Source: Neptunitalea chrysea (GTDB lineage: Bacteria; Bacteroidota; Bacteroidia; Flavobacteriales; Flavobacteriaceae). From it: a stretch of DNA of 64,000 bases. The DNA lies in assembly GCF_027924145.1 (NCBI RefSeq), contig NZ_BRVP01000006.1:1-64000 (forward strand). Direction: 5' to 3'. Position 1 is the stretch's first letter; the number at the start of each line of letters is the position of its first letter. Under the pieces are notes generated by a model, which had not been told where the DNA came from, ran no database searches, and saw only the letters and a program-made list of their open reading frames with translations. Shown here piece after piece: positions 61,985-64,000 of this stretch. The translations under genes were made by a program, and so were the position numbers.

Positions 61985-62797
61985 ATGAAAGGAATCTATT
62001 TATATTGGTGGAGCGAAATTTTTATTCAGAAAAAGAATAAAGAAAATTATGGTGATCTTTTAGGTAAGTATTTAGTTGAAAAGATTTCGGGTAATAGGGT
62101 TCATTGGTTTAATCCTAAGAAAAAATGGTTTTTAAAGAAGCCAATTGTTTACGCTACAATAGGAAGTATTCTGAGTCATGTAAAGAAAGATTGGATAGTG
62201 TGGGGAAGTGGAATTATATTTAAAACAGATAAGGTTGAAAATGCAAAGTTTTTAGCTGTTCGGGGACCTCAATCAAGAAAACATTTATTAGCATTGGGAT
62301 ATAGTGTGCCAGAGGTATATGGAGATCCGGGTTTATTGTTACCGGATTTTTATAACCCTGTTCATATAGAAAAGAAATATTCATTAGGAATTATACCTCA
62401 TTATAATGATTATAAAATGGTTTCTGAAATGTATTTGGGTGATGATGATGTTAAAATAATAAACTTAATGACAAATGATATAGAGGGTACAACTGACGAG
62501 ATTTTATCTTGTGAAAGTATTGTTTCTTCTTCTTTACACGGTATTATAATGGCGCATGCCTATAAGATACCTGCAGTTTGGGTAGAATTTTCAGATAAGG
62601 TGCATGGTGATGGGGTTAAGTATCAGGATTATTTTGAATCTGTGAATATGGATTTTTATGAACCCTTAAAGGTATTAGATAAGTTGAGCAAGGAAGATTT
62701 GGAAAAGTCTTTGAATGATTTGCCTTCTAAACCTGATGATAAAATTATTTCAACTTTAAAAATGGGGTTAATGGAAGTTTGCCCATTTAAACATTAA
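61985..62797 (+). CDS. Polysaccharide pyruvyl transferase-like protein
   Basis: This 270-aa protein has GT-B-like N-terminal YYW-type motif IYLYWWSEIFIQ, NYGDLLGKYLVEKISG (about 22-37), VWGSGIIF (about 70-77), FLAVRGPQSRKHLLALG (about 84-100), EVYGDPGLLLP (about 103-113) and SSLHGIIMAHAYKIPAVWVEF (about 180-200). These are the signatures of the polysaccharide pyruvyl transferase family (CsaB/WcaK-like), which add pyruvyl ketals to sugars using PEP, or act as glycan-modifying enzymes. It lies between the Wzm-like and Wzt-like genes, so it probably modifies the exported polymer. Confidence 0.82.
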   Translation: MKGIYLYWWSEIFIQKKNKENYGDLLGKYLVEKISGNRVHWFNPKKKWFLKKPIVYATIGSILSHVKKDWIVWGSGIIFKTDKVENAKFLAVRGPQSRKHLLALGYSVPEVYGDPGLLLPDFYNPVHIEKKYSLGIIPHYNDYKMVSEMYLGDDDVKIINLMTNDIEGTTDEILSCESIVSSSLHGIIMAHAYKIPAVWVEFSDKVHGDGVKYQDYFESVNMDFYEPLKVLDKLSKEDLEKSLNDLPSKPDDKIISTLKMGLMEVCPFKH

Positions 62798-62804
62798 ATT
62801 AATT

Positions 62805-64000
62805 ATGAGTGTAATTTTAAAAGCTGAGAATATATCAAAGCAATATAGACTTGGGTTAGTAGGTACAGGTACGCTTTCTCATGATTTAAATAGATGGTGG
62901 TATAAGGTAAGAGGTAAGGAAGACCCGTATTTAAAAATAGGTGATACTAATGATCGTAGTAAAAAAGGGAGCAGTGATTATGTTTGGGCTTTAAAAGATA
63001 TTAATTTTGAAGTGAAACAGGGGGAAGTGCTCGGTATTATTGGGAAAAATGGAGCAGGGAAGTCAACTTTACTAAAGATATTATCTAGGGTAACTTCTCC
63101 AACAACGGGTATAATTAAAACGGGAGGGAGAATAGCTTCCCTATTAGAAGTAGGTACTGGTTTTCACCCTGAGTTAACAGGAAGAGAGAATATTTACCTT
63201 AATGGGGCTATTTTAGGAATGAGTAAAGCTGAAATAACTTCTAAATTAGATGAAATAGTTGCTTTTAGCGGCTGTGAGCGTTATATAGATACTCCAGTAA
63301 AGCGTTATAGTAGTGGAATGAAAGTACGTTTAGCCTTTGCAGTGGCAGCACACCTAGAACCTGAGATATTGGTAGTTGACGAGGTTTTGGCAGTTGGAGA
63401 TGCTGAATTTCAAAAGAAAGCAATTGGTAAAATGCAGGATATCTCTAAGGGAGATGGAAGAACTGTTTTGTTTGTAAGTCATAACATGGCGGCAGTAAAG
63501 AATCTATGTACTAGAGGGATTATTTTGGAAAATGGAGGTGTTAAATTTGAAGGAGATATTGATTCATCTGTTGATGTATATTTGAATGATGGAGGAAGTA
63601 AAATGAAAGGGGAATTAAAAAGGACAGATGATAAAGTAAATGAAAAACTTTTTCACTTCACAGGTTTTCAAGTTGAGAATAAGTATGGAGAAGTTATTTC
63701 TCAGGTCTTATCAGGAGATGACATATATATAAGAATGTTTTATGAAGCCAAGGAAGAGTTGGTAAATGTGGTTGGCAGAATACAAATAAAAAATAGATTA
63801 GATGAGGTGATTTGTACACTGAACAATTATCATTGTGATGAACCTTTTAAAAAGATATCTAAAAAAGGTAGTTTTTTATGTTATATACCGATGATACCAT
63901 TTTTTGAAGGCCAGTTTAAGTTTGATTTAAGTTGTTTGTCCAACCTTAATCTATTAGAACATGTGGTTGATGCTGGAGTATTAAATGTACATAGTGGAGA
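62805..64000 (+). CDS. Wzt-like ABC polysaccharide exporter ATPase (runs off the window)
   Basis: Beginning with MSVILKAENISKQYRLG, the visible 398 codons show Walker A GKNGAGKS (80-87), signature YSSGMKVRLAFAV (168-180) and Walker B LVVDEVLAVGD (about 189-199). An extended C-terminal domain from about residue 260 onward fits the Wzt carbohydrate-binding domain that recognises the modified chain end. The N-terminal region around 35-60 has the polar insertion (RGKEDPYLKIGDTNDRSKKGS) common to Bacteroidota Wzt proteins. The stop codon lies beyond the window. Works with the Wzm-like permease two genes upstream. Confidence 0.93.
   Translation, partial: MSVILKAENISKQYRLGLVGTGTLSHDLNRWWYKVRGKEDPYLKIGDTNDRSKKGSSDYVWALKDINFEVKQGEVLGIIGKNGAGKSTLLKILSRVTSPTTGIIKTGGRIASLLEVGTGFHPELTGRENIYLNGAILGMSKAEITSKLDEIVAFSGCERYIDTPVKRYSSGMKVRLAFAVAAHLEPEILVVDEVLAVGDAEFQKKAIGKMQDISKGDGRTVLFVSHNMAAVKNLCTRGIILENGGVKFEGDIDSSVDVYLNDGGSKMKGELKRTDDKVNEKLFHFTGFQVENKYGEVISQVLSGDDIYIRMFYEAKEELVNVVGRIQIKNRLDEVICTLNNYHCDEPFKKISKKGSFLCYIPMIPFFEGQFKFDLSCLSNLNLLEHVVDAGVLNVHSG

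Noticed and set aside
1-64000. tRNA, rRNA, CRISPR, IS element or prophage
   Set aside because: No cloverleaf with a conserved TTCRA arm, no regular spacer array, no transposase or integrase reading frame and no phage genes were seen.

Overview
The window is AT-rich chromosomal DNA from a member of the Bacteroidota, most likely a marine flavobacterium (family Flavobacteriaceae). The evidence is a SusC/SusD pair, three proteins with C-terminal type IX secretion (T9SS) sorting domains, ECF sigma/FecR regulation, Flavobacteria-type SecA and lysyl-tRNA synthetase, many short lipoprotein signals, and intergenic TAnnTTTG-like promoter boxes. I found no rRNA or tRNA gene, CRISPR array, insertion sequence or prophage.

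Layout. 1-10 kb: a YpdA-type flavoprotein, a CBS-pair protein, a Spy-like periplasmic protein, a large zincin, an SLC13 anion carrier, an outer-membrane barrel, a Gph-like phosphatase and lysS, mostly separated by strong intrinsic terminators. 10-17 kb: two T9SS cargo genes on the minus strand (582 and 1641 aa) with similar leaders. 17-26 kb: a 52-aa Pmp3/YqaE peptide, lipB, a probable gene remnant, a small membrane protein, a secreted GH43-discoidin enzyme, a GNAT, galM, an ECF sigma/anti-sigma/coiled-coil operon and a radical SAM gene. 26-28 kb: a translationally coupled pair made of a CBM9-like lipoprotein and a carboxypeptidase-regulatory-like protein.

28.4-47.3 kb is the most interesting part. 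Two tandem di-haem cytochrome c peroxidases with long helical N-termini precede an ECF sigma factor, a FecR-type anti-sigma factor, a SusC receptor with an STN signalling domain, a SusD lipoprotein, and a 2629-aa secreted protein. That protein carries a PhoD-type phosphatase domain at its N-terminus, four LamG-like modules and two jelly-roll-like repeats in the middle, and a PhoX-type (DUF839) phosphatase domain before a T9SS tail. One polypeptide with both unrelated Fe/Ca alkaline phosphatase folds, beside a cell-surface-signalling SusCD locus, suggests a phosphoester-scavenging system that may be tied to iron.

47.4-57.1 kb holds mainly housekeeping genes: an LRR protein, a lipoprotein MsrA, secA, a DUF2795 protein, a PduO-type adenosyltransferase, a LolD-like ATPase, a methyltransferase and an ABC-F protein. 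57.2-64.0 kb opens an exopolysaccharide/O-antigen locus (Wza, Wzc with a Tyr-Gly tail, sugar-1-P transferase, Wzm, pyruvyl transferase-like, Wzt) that runs off the window.

A family of about 95-bp intergenic repeats (four copies, two in each orientation) is spread through the window. It has a terminal hairpin with compensatory base changes, and one copy supplies the stop codon of the SLC13 gene.
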